Shown: positions 42,876 through 57,100 of the stretch, piece by piece
How the letters are laid out: every line of letters begins with the position of its first letter
Numbering within the stretch: position 1 is the first letter of the stretch
Assembly: GCF_037975245.1 (NCBI RefSeq)
Contig: NC_092562.1
Span: 17,931,521-17,995,520, forward strand
Direction of reading: 5' to 3'
DNA length: 64,000 nt
From: Apostichopus japonicus
Taxonomy: Eukaryota; Echinodermata; Holothuroidea; Aspidochirotida; Stichopodidae
Position numbers and translations under genes: made by a program
Notes under the pieces: generated by a model
What the model saw: only the letters and a program-made list of their open reading frames with translations
Databases searched by the model: none
What the model was told of the DNA's origin: nothing

Positions 42876-43594
42876 TCTGGGGTAATGATTGAAACAAATT
42901 ATAGTCAGTCTTCTTATTGAGCTGATTCTCCATATCAGGGATGTCACACATATTTCATATTTCTCAACAATTTGCAGTCAATACGGATGCTAAGTCAAGA
43001 TTTATCATCACACGGAAAAATACCCTACAAAGTAATAAGACTCTTAATAGTTTACAGTGACATAGCAAATAAGATATACGTAGACTGCTTTGATTCTTGT
43101 AACAGACTCGTACAGATATAGAAAAACACATTTTAAGTTTAAAAAAAGTGTACACGACATGCTGGGGTGAAATAGACTGTGATCTTTTTTCCTTCATAAT
43201 TAACGCCTTAAGCAAAAATACATTTTTCAATGCTTTCAATTGAAGCCTTTACCAATATATAATGAGGTTCATAGGTGCAATATCTCGCTTCAGTGACAAT
43301 GAGTTAACAGCCGAATTGACTGAAGGAACAATATCAGAGTAAAATCCGCTTCTTTGTTAAGTTTTGGTTTAACTACAATTTTGGTTTTGACTTTTTCCTT
43401 TAAAAGAGTTCAAACATATATCATAGAGCCTTTTTTGTTTTTCGATTAGGCTAAATCTATGAACTCAATGAACTATCCCCCCTGCCCTTTTCCATTAATG
43501 TTGTTAATGATTTGGATTTACCCAGCATAATAAAAGTAACATGTCAACTGAATGATAAATGATTTTCATGTCTTTTCACTGTATATAGTCACAG

Positions 43595-44095
43595 GAGCCG
43601 AGTAAGACGAAACTCTATGTTATCGCCGTAACAGGGACAATTGTCACTCTGTTGGTGTTATCGTTTGGTGTGTTCTACCTCGTGTTTTCTGAGCAGAATT
43701 CAAAGGTTGTGAACAACTTGACGACGGGAGGTGACGAACAAATCGTTTTGACCAGGGTAAGTTAAGAAACGGTAGCTTCGGCCAATTCGATGAAAAACAA
43801 TAAACTAGCCGAAAGCAATGTAGAACTTTCGACATTTGCTGTCTGATTTTGTTATCAATAGTTACCTTTACATTGCTCGATGAATAAAATATGGTGGTAT
43901 GGATGTGGGAATGTACAATACATGGGTTATTTCGTGCCAAAACATTGTAGATATCATTCCAATCTGAATACATATGAAGTGGATTTTGCCATGTATGATG
44001 GTATACCATGAAAAGAGAAAATAACGGCTGAGGGAAATATTCTGACCAAAGAGAATGTGAATGACGGATACACTATCACCATACACTATGGAAAG
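43595..44095 (+). pseudogene. BRICHOS copy E, two-exon pseudogene fragment
   Basis: Exon 43595-43756 is a complete transmembrane exon (EPSKTKLYVIAV...) with a good CACAG acceptor and GTAAGT donor. The next exon, 43976-44095, matches BRICHOS exon 3, but the acceptor AG is lost (TACATAT before GAA) and the conserved Arg codon after YDGIP is TGA. No exon 1, 4 or 5 was found nearby. It is an inverted duplicate of gene C and cannot make the protein. Confidence 0.85.
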
Positions 44096-44745
44096 GTAAA
44101 AAACGTTGAAGACTGCTTCATGTTATGTTCGGTCGGTATCTTTACCGAACATAGCGATATAACTCAAAATAAGATTCAATTGATCAAACTAGGATACTCG
44201 TTCAGAAGTTGAATTCATATTATATTGAATGGAAATCGATCCTCAACATGTCGTCGATTAGAGACTTTGTTATCAGTCAGTTTAGCAGAATCCTGGTACG
44301 GTGAAGCAAGGAGAATATGGATCTCCACTCTACCACCCCCCCCCCCCGTTTTGTTAAATCTCACAAGTTCCCCTTTTCGAAAATTACATGTTTCGCGGAT
44401 TTTATATATCTCAATAGCGGAAAACATGCTGATAATCAGAAATAACTTTTCACTTCATCCCACCTTTGCCCTCCGTCTGACCTTTTATTCTGAAGGTCAT
44501 CAACGCACAATTTCCTATCACGTGACACTTTCCTACCAAAGTTGACGTTCGATATATTTGTTAAAGCTGTAAACAAGATTGTTTACAAGTATCAGCACAT
44601 AAGTGATATAATTTGGCATTTGACGTCAGTAAGCATGGCATCAAAATATTTCCACACGCAAGGTCCCAAAACACCGGCTGAGTCGTTTAAGACTGGTTTT
44701 GACAGAAGTTATTGCACAGAAGTTATATGTTTTATCTTTGACCCG

Positions 44746-44758
44746 TGACCTTTGACCT
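44746..44758. promoter_or_regulatory. DR1-type nuclear-receptor half-site pair
   Basis: TGACCTTTGACCT, the inverse of AGGTCAAAGGTCA, is an exact DR1 consensus. It lies in the non-coding part of the inverted duplicate. Any function is unproven. Confidence 0.3.
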
Positions 44759-45290
44759 CATATATCATGGTAGCCATATGTTGCTAGTTTTTGGTATTCC
44801 TATTTAACTTGTGAAGGTTGCAGGTCAATTTAAGTAAAGTACAAACATCCCTTTCACTTAATTTGACCTTAGACCTTTCGTATTGCAATTCTGCAAGACA
44901 CAAGTTCCTTAGCATGGGGTGTCTTCCTACCACTGTGTGATGTTTGAGGATAAGCGACCGTTCAGCAAGAGTGTCTCTCACAAAATTGGAGATCTAATAG
45001 AAGCACGCGCAAAACGCAACTACTAGAACGCACAAACAGGCAGCTTTTCACCTCTCCTGCAGGCTTTTCAGCAAGGCAATCGTTGCTATTGTAACTGAGA
45101 TAACCATAAAAAACAACAACAACCAAAACATTACAATGCATCATTTTCCATATAGAGGTGGTGAGACAACAAATATAGTAGATGAGAATTATTTGTTCAT
45201 CAGCCCAGAGTATACATAATCCCTGGTCCACATCACATCTGCAATGAAACTGTTGGAGACGTACGGCCATATGTTCACATTGTTTTAATG

Positions 45291-48113
45291 TATGTAATAT
45301 TATGTAATTTTATCAACATTCATGCACCATTCGTTTTATATTCTGTACACCCTGCATGCTCCGAAAAGTGTGGGTTGGACAGTCAACAGTGGTTTAAATA
45401 GAGGGCGGGTTGGTAGATAGTAGAGATCATGAGTATATACTGAAAACAGATACCCGCGGTTTTGAACAAGACTAGACCGAACATGGCTGACATTCATAAT
45501 GGAAAAAAATTACCCCCTCGCTCAGTCGTTACAAATACGTACAAGAACACACGTACCATGCTATTCAGCGGCAGGTGATATGCTTTGCCTTTGTGCTGGA
45601 AGAGGGTGACATAATTATTTTGCCAATATTTATAAGCCTTTTTATTGATATTTGTTTGGCAAGGTATCCTTAGTAAGTTGAAGTATTATAAGCCTGAAGC
45701 AGGATGGTGATGCTATTCCATAAATACATAAATGAATTCTCCAATTGTAAACCAGGAAGTTTACCGTGAACTCCAGTATTGTCTTTTTACAGATATGTTT
45801 TGATCAGTGATTAATGTTTAACGCCGCCATCAGTGTTATTGTCTGTCACAATCACTTGGTGCTATCACGTTATGTAGTGGTTAAGGTGTTTAAAGGAGAT
45901 AGAAACCCAACTGCAGTTATTGGTCTATGTCATTGACACTTCCACACACAGCTAGGAAAAAATCTTATTCCATTTGGGAGATTTAAAATAATGAAATGAT
46001 CCTGCACAATCCAGGATGAAGACTTGATCAAGTCTAAATATAACATTATCAGTCCACACGTGCTTCAAATCTTTTTACGCTTGACACTAAATTAAACTTG
46101 CCCGAGGATCTGTCCGTAACACACCAGTATCGAAAAGAAAACGAGGAATATTGGGGCGCACTATAAGCATACACCACATTGCCAACAGAAAGGTGCTTTC
46201 GGCCTATACTGAAGTAGTTGCTTATAGTATACTTAGGGTATTAGCAAGACTAGAACACGCAGTACACAAGGACTAAACGGTTAACAATTGTTTGTGTACC
46301 AACTTCATGTGTTTGTGTTTGAGAAGTATAGTGGTCATCCATCAGCGCTATACAAAATCTTTGATTAGGCCACTAAGACCAGTCCTCTGGCGCCAACATA
46401 TTTTTCCTAAGCCGAGGAAATACCAGTGCGTCACGACAAGAAGTGTGAGACACCTTATTTTGTTTTATTTTTGGGCCCGTATAAAGAATTTTCTTTTATA
46501 CAAAACGGATAAGATGTTCTCCTTCAAGTAAAATGCCAAAATGCAGTAGGAGAATATATCTTTGACATGATATCAATCAAGATTATTGGTGGCTGCATGT
46601 TGAAGTGCATGAATGGAAGCACATGTGGTGCAAATTGGGTCAGTTGAGGCGATTTAAGACCCCTTTAGCCCTCCCAGCAAATAAATTGGGATAATATTTT
46701 ACCATCCAGATTATACCGTATTCCTCCTTCAACGATTTCATGTAGAACTGTGGTGTAAGAGGGGTTTTTCGCAACGATTAAGCTCTAAAATGTACTACCT
46801 GGCGTCTTCCCTCTCAACGCGAAATCCCAACATGAATCACTACTTAGGTTAGATTTATGACCATTTCCCCCCTCAAAAAGCAAGCGAGCTAAAGGTCACC
46901 TAAAAGCTAGCTTGACGTAGGGGTGGGTCAGAGGGGGTCTACAGTCACCACGAGGCCCGGGGTCAAGTAAGGGGCCCGGGGAAATACGGAGGGCCCTGGG
47001 GAATATCAAATGAAGAATAAGGTATTCTGATACTCACAATGTAAGAGTGGGTCACGTGACATAACTGCCCACGTGGCTCGATCTGGCTCACAATTCCTTT
47101 GCCTATAAGTGTTAATAATGTAGAGCTACTACTGCACAAGCAGAATGAAGATAAATGCGTACACATGTGAGTTGAAAAATCTAAGGAAAATATATTCATT
47201 CAAACGGCAGTAAAATATTCATTGTGCATTGGTACATGAAAGTAAGTACGCACATTTATAAATCGAGAAATACCCCACAACCCGTTAGACTCCAGTATTA
47301 ATTGCGATAATGATATGTAAAATACACTGAATATTCATTATTTTCTCCATAATGATACACCCACTAGTTTTTCTTCATAAAGACTACATCTTAGCAAATA
47401 AGTGTTAAGAGAACAAGAAATTAATCTTCAAACATACATAAATACATACACATTCACACATTGAGAGATGGATGAATTCTTAGATTATAGGTTAGAAAAT
47501 ATTATGCTTCCGTTAAGTTTTCAGTTAGTTCGAACAATTTCGCTATGCTCTATGATATGTACTCTCAAAATACGCTTCAGAGCACTTGTACTGACAGCAT
47601 TAACAGGTCCTATAACCTTTATCTGCTAGAAACCGGATTCATACTTATCATATGTCGATACAATTGCTTTGAAGCATGACATGAAAACTCACTATATAAC
47701 GATTGTCTACAATTTCCTCCCTCATTACTGTGAGGAAGTGAAAAGAATTCTGAGAAAAGTAAATGTAATCAAAAGTCCATTAGGGTGGCAACGTCTGTGG
47801 TACTTCGTGGCATCAACTTAAAAATAATTTAACAGTTACAAGGGCTGGCAATATTTGTTATATGGAGATGTAACAGGTCAACACAGTAATAAGAATTCTG
47901 ACTTTTAGTAACGTCACTATTTTAGTATACAGTACAGAAAGGAGTTATAAACAACCTGTAGCTAAACTTTATTGTAAGAAGCCCCAATACACACCGATTC
48001 CTGTTAGTTGTAAGACAACACTATTATAAATTTTAAAAAGGGGATTACAATGGTATTGTTTTAAAATAATTTTACATATGATTTCAACGAGCTTTTATTG
48101 TTAACTCCTCCGA
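45291..48113. other. Intergenic region downstream of gene D, nothing firm
   Basis: No exon is supported. 45960-46080 carries a fragment (GAAGACTTGATCAAGTCTAA) of the repeat found at 28.5 and 29.05 kb. A GC-rich purine tract lies at 46920-47000. Confidence 0.45.
48094..48099 (-). terminator. Polyadenylation signal of gene D
   Basis: AATAAA on the minus strand, 15 bases after the stop codon at 48114-48116. Position is plausible but very close to the stop. Confidence 0.4.
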
Positions 48114-51100
48114 TTAACAAACAGTAATAAAGTAGGTTTCGCAATCTGTTACTATCACCCATAGTTCACATGGTACTACTGGTACTACATTCGCTTGCTG
48201 TCTTACTGCCGCTCGCACAATCCGTGTATCTTGGTTGCTCATTGGCTCAACCCAGAAGGATAAACTATCAATACATTGATCAGCTGTATTGATTAACTTG
48301 AGGAAACCAGCTGGTATCGGTTGTAATTGTTCTGCATACATCCTTGCATTGGAATGATTCAGTACCTACATCGAAAACAAAAAATCATTTTAAAGTTATA
48401 TCGATTAAATTCAGTCGCTTTTTCAACGGTTGAGAAACATAAGTAATAACAACATGTAAATACTCCAAATTAACATTCTTATAAGAAAACAAGATTTACA
48501 AGGTACTAACTTGAAATGATACATATCACCTATTAAATTTTCTAAAGTACAATTGACAATAATGAAATATTTCTGCTTTTAAGTTGACATCAACATATTG
48601 AGGTCATCTCACAAAAGTTTTGCTTTTCCTTGAGGGAGAGGGGTATTCATTGAGATACTTGATTATCGGACTATCAAGGCATAATGACAATGCCAATATT
48701 TTAAAATAATCTTGCGTGTTCAAATATAAATACAAGACTGTAATTTATACTTATCAGTTATTTAAAGGTGTTTGATTTTCTCTACTAACTTGACATTCGG
48801 AAAAGTTCAAATATGAAGATATTCCTGTTTCAATCCACATCATCTATTTACATATAGGGTCAGTCAATGTAGACTACAGATGAGATGTTTCATCTTTTCA
48901 CATTTCGATTTGACTCAAAGTTATAGTTTCGACAAACAAAGAAGATGAGCTTTATCACAAATAGTTCTTTAGAGTCGCTGCATATGATGACGTATCACGA
49001 TGACCAGCCTAGATAATTCGCATGAGTGCAAGAGTGGACTGATATCGGACTGACTGTAGCCTTACTAGGTTTTGTGGCATATGGCGAGATAGACTGGGAC
49101 CATATGAGTAAACTGTATGATAACATATATGCAGTTACCTATTTAGGAAAAGGATTTTTAAAATGTTTTCCATTCTCATAATAGCAATGATCATATCATT
49201 CGAACAATGGAAAGACGAAACCAGTTACCTTTGTTCTTCACCACCCCCCCCCCCCCTCCCTCCCTCTCCAACCAGCTTGGTGAGGGGAAATGCAAACACC
49301 TCATGATAATGTTGGTTTGATTAGTCTCTGACCCAGTCTCTTGTTTTCGTAACAAAGAAATGGTGGCAAATTTCTAATTTATCACCTTTTCGCGTCAGCA
49401 ACAACTGGTTTAGTTTTACAAACAAACAAAGGTCGTCATCATGAATATATATCAACATCCCACCCTCTCTCACCCTCACCCTCTCTCTACCTCCACCTCC
49501 ACCTCTCTCCACCTCGCACGCTCTCTGTCTCTCCACCCACCACGCCTTCCTCCTGATCTCCTCCTTAACGATAAGGATATCTTTCTTACCTTATCGGAAG
49601 ATGAATCAGCCTCTCGAAAGAAGAAGGGGAGAATATTGTCTAAATTATCCACAGTCATATCTCCAGGGTAGTCTTCGAGTGGAGTGAAGTAGCAATTGTT
49701 GTTTTTCAGATCTTTAATCATGATGATGTTCTAAATCAAAACGAGAAAGACAAAAGTAGAAAGAAAGAATTCATAAAAGCTCTTAAGTTTCAGTCATTAA
49801 AAGTAGCCAGTGGATACCATGGAAACTCTACGCTCTATATCCCTTCCCATAACAAAAAGCGAAACATCTATAATGAATGATTCAAGCTGACATTGATGCT
49901 TTAGTATGTCTTATGGTTTGATCAATTGTAATGTAAGTTTGATTCTTTACATTTCGTAATTTTGATAAAATGTTGCTACATAAAAAAAAGGAAAAAAAAG
50001 CTATCAGTATTACCTTGTCATGGTCAAATGTGGCAGTATATCCGTCGTTCAAATTCTCTATGATCAGAATATTTCCCTCGACCATCATTTTTTCGTTTCT
50101 TGGAACGCCATCAGACATTTCAAAAGCCACTTCCTGTAAACAGAATAAGACATCATTCTTGTCAGTTTTCATTCATTAATTTACACAGAGGTAACTGCAT
50201 ATACATCGACACTAAATACATGTGGAAACAATGCATCCATACTCCCTCACCACATCCAGTCCCACGATGTATCGCTGCCTACTCTTCTTCATCCTTCGTG
50301 CACCCTTGCCCATTCATATTCATCCTTCATCACCCAAGCCCCACCCTAACTCTGCCATCGCAATATTTTGATAGTAAAACTGATATCGGTTTATGGTAAT
50401 AATCGATCTTTCATTCAAAATTGTAGTATTTCATCAGTGTGAAGTTTATTTTAATATCCGAAGTATACATTGATTTCCTTTACCTTTCATATTGTTTTGC
50501 ACTTAGACCTAATTGTCGTTAGGTTTCTTTACTAACCCTTATTATAACTACTTGATCTCCATCTCCCGTCGTCAAGTTGTTCACAACCTTTGGATTCTGC
50601 GCAGAAAACACGAGGTAGAACACACCAAACGATAACACCAACAGAGTGACAATTGTCACTGTTACGGCGATAACATAGAGTTTCGTCTTACTCGGCTCCT
50701 GTGACTATATACAGTGAAAAGACATGAAAATCATTTAATACATTCAATTGACCTTTTATATGTATATTATACTTGTGAAATATGCAACTCAAAACGAGCC
50801 AATCCATGAACATCTTTAAAGGGGTTATAAAATGGGAAAAACTTCTTTATTATCGTATTCTGTACACTCGAAGCTTTCCAATGATACCCAATTCGTGTCA
50901 AACGAAGCTTGCATCCTCGAGGACTAAACGATCAAAAATTCGAGGGTAATAAAACTTTATAAAAATTGTTGTATTTACGGTAATGCGGCGTGACGTCAGT
51001 CGAGCATCTCAGCTCACTTCCGAGACGCTATGTTTACATTCTTAAACGTCTGAGAACACACAATATTACACTGTTGCAGTGCTCCGTAGTATAATTGAGA

Positions 51101-54100
51101 TTTGGTGTTTGGAGTTTTGTTTTTACGTAAATTTATCTCGTAACTGTTAAATATGCCGAGCCGATATGTGGTTGCAGGTTGCTCCACCACAAGTAAAAAA
51201 GGATTTCTACTGCACGCTTTTCCAAAAGATGACAGAAAACGAAGAATTTGAACAAGACTCGTTCAAAACACTACACAAACACAACGTTACGAGTGCCTGT
51301 AGGCCTATACTGTTGCCAAATTACTTGTTATGACAATGGCCTAGGCCTCCTTGATGCAGCAAATGACGATTTTTTTGTTTGGTTACATAGTATTTTGCAC
51401 TAAACTTAAAGTTTAAATTTCCTAAAATTACGCACAAATCGAAAAGGAGATGTTAGGGATTTTATTCGGTTGTGAAAGGTTCCACGAATATTTATATGGT
51501 CAAAAGTCAGTCAAAGTCGAAACCGATCACAAGCCCTTAGAGGCGATATTTACAAAACCGTTGTACCAAACTCCCCACAGGCTTCAACATATGCTTTTGA
51601 AAGGTCAAAGTACCCTTTGTCAGTTAATTACAAACCTGGTAAAGAATTATACATAGCTGACACGTTGTCTAGGTGTAGCTTGGCAGAAATAGCTGATGAT
51701 CTAGGAGAGAAAGAATTTGAAATAGCTCAGAAGCCTCAGATTCAGATGCTTCCTATGTCAAATGATAAGTTAATGAAACTAAGACAACTCACAGTAGAGG
51801 ACAGTAGTTTGCAAACTCTTGTGAAATATATCGGAGAGGGTTGGCCTGAGACATGGTCAGAACTTCCAGTCTGCGCAAGGCCTTATTAGAGCTACAAGCA
51901 TGAAACTACTGTCAATGACGACATACTATTCAGGGGTGATAAAGTTATCGTTCCACTTCAAATGAGGCGTGACATTCTTGCGCAAATTCATAGCGCTCAT
52001 TTTGGCATTGAAAATGCAAACGAACTTGAAGGGCCAGGGATGTTCTGTTCTGGCCTCAGATGAATGCAGATATTGAAGATCTTATATCTAAATGTGAGAT
52101 TTGTAACAAATACAGAAATCAAATCTCCAAAGAACCCCTGATGCCGCATGATGTTCCAACAAGGCCATGGGAAAAACTTGGTGCAGATTTGTTTGAATGG
52201 AGGGGTAAAGATTTTTTAATTTTGATTGACTACTATAATTCTGGATATTTTGAAATGGCACATCTCCCAAACACCAAAAGCGAAACTGTAATAACAAATT
52301 TGAAGTCTCAATTTGCACGACATGGGATACCAGACACACTTGTAAGTGACAACGGGCCACAATTTAGCAGTAATTGTTTTTCTGAATTTTCACAAGTTTG
52401 TTTCAATTTCACCATACAACTTCTAGTCCGTACCACCCTCAGTCGAATGGTATGACCGAAAAAGCTGCGCAGATAGCTAAGGGTTTGCTTACAATGACAA
52501 AAGAGTATTGTCAAGGCCCCCATTGCTTGAGTATCGCATTACCCCCATAGACGACATCCTCGGGTCACCCGCCCAACGACTATTTGGACGCAGAACTAAA
52601 ACAAGGCTACCCACTAGTGAACGGCTCCTGCAATCCCGTATATTGAAACCGGACACTGTAACCAAACGACTTGCTGAAAAACGACAAACGCAGAAAACCT
52701 ACTTTGACAGGCAAGCAAGACCCCTAGCCCAACTATATCCCGGTGAAAACATAAGAATGCAAACAGAAAAGGGGTGGGTCCCAGCAATAGTGATTTCTCG
52801 AACTGGTCAACCCCGCTCATACATTGTCGAAACACTTGATGGTACAAATTATTGTCGAAATCGTAAACACTTTCGTAAAACTAAGGAAAACTATGACTCA
52901 TTAAAACTGCTAGACATGCAGCTTGTTGACCCAGAAAGTGAGGAGAGAGACATGCGAGAGAATACTGAGACTAAATAATTGAAGAGATACGTAGAAGCAC
53001 TAGACTAAAGACAAAACATGTCTGGGCGAAGGACTACATCATGTAAATAAGATATTCTTAATCTTTGTATTTAACCACTATAATGATTGTATTTAACGAC
53101 TATGTTAAAATTTCATGTAGTCATTGTATTTAATACACTGGTTGTTGTGACATCATCTAACTTACAAAGAAAGGGAGATGTTACATATTGTACTGCAACC
53201 TGCAGTTTAGACCAACCACTGCCAGTCCTGCCTGGATGTTACATGCCTACCCTGACCCCAGCCACCATCCTAGACTATCTATGCCCATATATGGATTTAA
53301 GAGTAAATGAGCTTATATAACAGATTGTTCTACTATAGTACTATATACAGAGATACGGGATTATTACTATGGAATACAATGCCTTAACAACTGGAATAAC
53401 CTGTCTTGTGTTATTATTAGATTATAGTTATTTATTAATTAACTAACAAGATTACACAGTACACTATACTAGGCTACCATTCGGGCGTTTACAATAGCGT
53501 CTCTCGAGGTTGGGCAAGAAGGTCGATATTTTCTAACGATGACTCTCATTTGTTACCTCTAGGTCCGATTGCGAATTTTAACCAATCACAATAATTTTTA
53601 TATGTACAGAATCTGTCATTCATTTGTAATGCATATTCAATTTAGACAAAGATGAGGGCCAGTGTTACAGAGACACAATTGAACTTTCAATTATGGGAGT
53701 TTCAAAAGCCAGAAGACGCAACATGTTGCCATGTGTGTTTTACGTGTGACTTTTGGTTTCAAAAGTTACGTAGTTCTACATTTTTAACCCCCAAAGTCCG
53801 ATTGTGCCATACTAAATAGAAACTAGAAAACCACTGAGATATAAAGATATTTATTCCACCTTTCTAAAGATGTATTAGACAAAGTGTAATGAAATGAGAA
53901 AAGAACTGTTATCGGTGAAGAAAAACATGGCCTAACATTAAGTCAACTGGGGTGGTGAGTAACTGTTGTGACTTTCCGCCGTTGTATAAGTAAGAGCGCT
54001 GGGGAATTGATATGTTTGTTACATTTCATATTTGGCAACTTGCGGTAAAAGAGACAATATTGGGTACGATATACTGAAGTCAAAATTTTGAAACCTTCAG

Positions 54101-57100
54101 AGCGTGTTGTTTCAAATCACACTTTGTTCAATTCCGTAAGGACGCAAGAACGGGGAAGAATGATGTTATAACACTCATATTGTTGTTCTGTTTATTTAAT
54201 AAGTTTGGTTTGGGTAAAATTACTCTAAGATCTCTTTGTTGTAATGTAAAATATCCTATTTTCATATATTTATTGATAAGAAAAAGTGTTGTTATTATCA
54301 ACAGAGCATGACTAAATGAAGGGAGAAATCGCTATCAGTTTAGGACCTGCAGCTCTGATGACCCGCATGCCGCTCAAGTAACTAACGAAGTTTCTCAGGT
54401 TACTACTCACTTATTTGCTTTAATCTAGTCGCCTGAAAAGACACAATCAGATGATATAATCTGATGTACTAATGACAACACAATGAGGTACATTTATGCA
54501 AAAGCAAAGTATACTAACACTTTGTCTTAACGAATATTAATCATTCAAACGGCATAGCAAATACCGACTTTATGTTGCCGTGAGTTTAAAAGTTTAGTTT
54601 AGTTTAGTTTAGTAGAAAAAAAGATCAGGAGGGACACTTAAGTCCCCATCAAGGACCCTATAGAGAGAGAAAAAAACTGAAGACAAAAACACTCAGACCC
54701 GATTACAATGCTTAACGTGTTTTTCCAAAGCATTCTTTAACCCATTGACACTACTTGCAAGTACAACTTTCTCAGGCAAACCATACCACTCATTCACAAC
54801 CCTATTAAAAAAAAAGTTATGCCGAATATTAATCCGACTATTAATCCTATGCGTTTTTGGAGTTTAGGACAATGACCTCTGGTACAACTACTGTTAGCAA
54901 ACATAAAAAAGTCCGTAAAGGATAAATTGTCGAAACCATACACAATCTTGAAAACCTGGATCAAGTCCCCACGTAACCTCCTAAGCTCCAGTGTAGTGAG
55001 ATTCAACAGTTGTTACCGCCTATAATAAGGAACCCTCTTTAAGGATCTCATCAATCTAGTAGCTCTCCTCTGGACCTTTTCAAGTACTTCCTTATCCTTA
55101 GTAAAATATGGGTTCCAAGCCTGCAAAGCATACTCCAGATGAGGCCTAACCAACTGCTTAAAAAGCCTAACTACGATGTCCTCTTTCAGAAAACTGAAGT
55201 TCCTCTTGATCATACCTAAAACCCTATTACCTCTTTTAGCAGCTTGAAGACAATGTTTAGAAGGTTGGAGAGATGAGTCAATTTAGATACCTAGGTCTCT
55301 TTCAACAGAGACCTCCTGTAACTCCACACCATTAAGATTGTATGCAAACTTTTGGTTACTACTACCAATGTGCATTACCTTGCATTTAGCAATAATAAAA
55401 AGCATTTGCCACCCCTGAGACCAGGAAAAAACCTTATCCAAATCCGTTTGAAACTTCTCAGAATCGCTTTTGGAAGAGACCTCAGAATACAATTTGGTGT
55501 CATCAGCAAACTTCTTAGCTGTACACAAAATATCTCCGTCGATGTCATTTATATAGACAACAAACAACAAGGGACCCAATACAGACCCTTGTGGAACCCC
55601 ACTAGTAACGCCCTGCCAAGAAGAAGCACAGTCTTTAATTACCACCCTCTGTTTACTATTACCAAGCCAATTCTCCATCCAAGACAGTAAATTCCCAATG
55701 AAACCCATACTCTTCAGCCTAAGTAAAAGACGATGGTGGGGAACTTTATCAAAGGCCTTCTGGAAATCCAGGAACACAACATCTACAGACTTCTGCCTAT
55801 TTAGTGAGCTTGTCACATCTTCCATAAACTCAAGAATATTAGTGAGACAAGACCTTTTTTGCCAAAAGCCATGTTGAAACTCTCTGATCAAAGACTGACT
55901 GCTAAAGTGACAGACCATAGACTTTTTAATAATAGACTCCATGACCTTACAAACAACACTAGTGAGACTAACGGGACTCTAATTACAGGGCTTAGACTTA
56001 TCACCTTTCTTGAAAATTGGGGGTAATATTAGCACATATCCAGTCCTTAGGAACATAACCTTCATTCATAAATTTACTAAAAACCAATGACAGTGGAACG
56101 CAGAAACGGTGTGCAAAAGTCTTCAACAAATAAGGATGGATTGCATCCGGTCCAGAAGCTTTAGAAACATTTAGACGAAGCAGCTCCTTTAAGACAACCT
56201 CATCCGAAAATAAGACCTTATCCAGTTTAGGCCTATCACTGCCCCTTAATAATCAGGAATACTACTCATATCTTCCCTTGTAAAAACCGACACAAAATAG
56301 TTGTTTAAAAGATCTGCAAGATCCTGACTATCAGTAACTATATTATCAGCCTGTGGTGCCCTAAGAGAAACAATTGCATCTTTAACTTTCTGCTTTGACC
56401 TGACATAAGAAAAGAAGGCCTTTGGGTTATCCTTAATTTTTAGGGCAATGCTACTTTCGAAATTCATTTTTGCATCAGAGACTAAGCATTCTACCTTCAG
56501 CTGATGAATTTTAAACTTGGCCAGAAGAGATTCAGATTTAGTCCTCCTAAACAACTTTCAAACAACATTCTACGTTTTTGCCTAATTGCACATCTAACTT
56601 TCTTATTCATCCAGTGAGGCATACTGCTTTTATGAAGACGATTCTTCCACGGAACATGATTTTCCATAATGACCTTTAATTTATCAGCTAAATAAATCCA
56701 AGACTGAGAAGCACTCATATCTCTAAACAAATTAATCCAATCTGTACCCTTTAGTAAAGTTTCAATTGCCTCTGTATCTGATCTCGAAAATCAGGAACTT
56801 TTTCCTTGCTAACAGAATTTACGACTTTGCAAACAACATCAAAAGCTAGTATATCATGATCACTAGTTCCTAGTTTTCCTAGACCCGTCAAATCCACAAC
56901 ATTGCTTGGATCATAACTCAAAACAAGATCCGGGATGCTATCCCCCCTAGTAGGGAAAGTAACATGTTGATGTAAAAAGCAATCTTGAACAACATCTAGA
57001 AAGTAACTACCCTTCCTACCACTGGAACCATCTATCCAATTAATGTCAGGAAAATTAAAGTCGCCCATTATAACAAAATCACCTTTAGCAGCCTTTCTAA

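Larger units (their letters stand above)
41022..43082. repeat. Segmental duplicate of 16838-18211 with two extra blocks
   Basis: Collinear with the 16.8 kb copy. It differs by the TIR element at 41387-41815 and a block of about 200 bases near 42173-42380, either gained here or lost in the other copy. Confidence 0.75.
43505..45290. repeat. Inverted segmental duplicate of 22260-24370 (gene C interior)
   Basis: The sequence is the reverse complement of gene C from intron 3 through exon 2 into intron 1, including the tract at 45000-45110 matching 22440-22540. Pseudogene E lies at its start. It lacks the extra transmembrane-exon copies seen in C. Confidence 0.8.

Noticed and set aside
49321-49721. 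Overlapping Arg/Glu- and Ser/Pro-rich frames
   Set aside because: They come from a CT-rich tract next to exon 4 of gene D; only 49590-49730 is exon.
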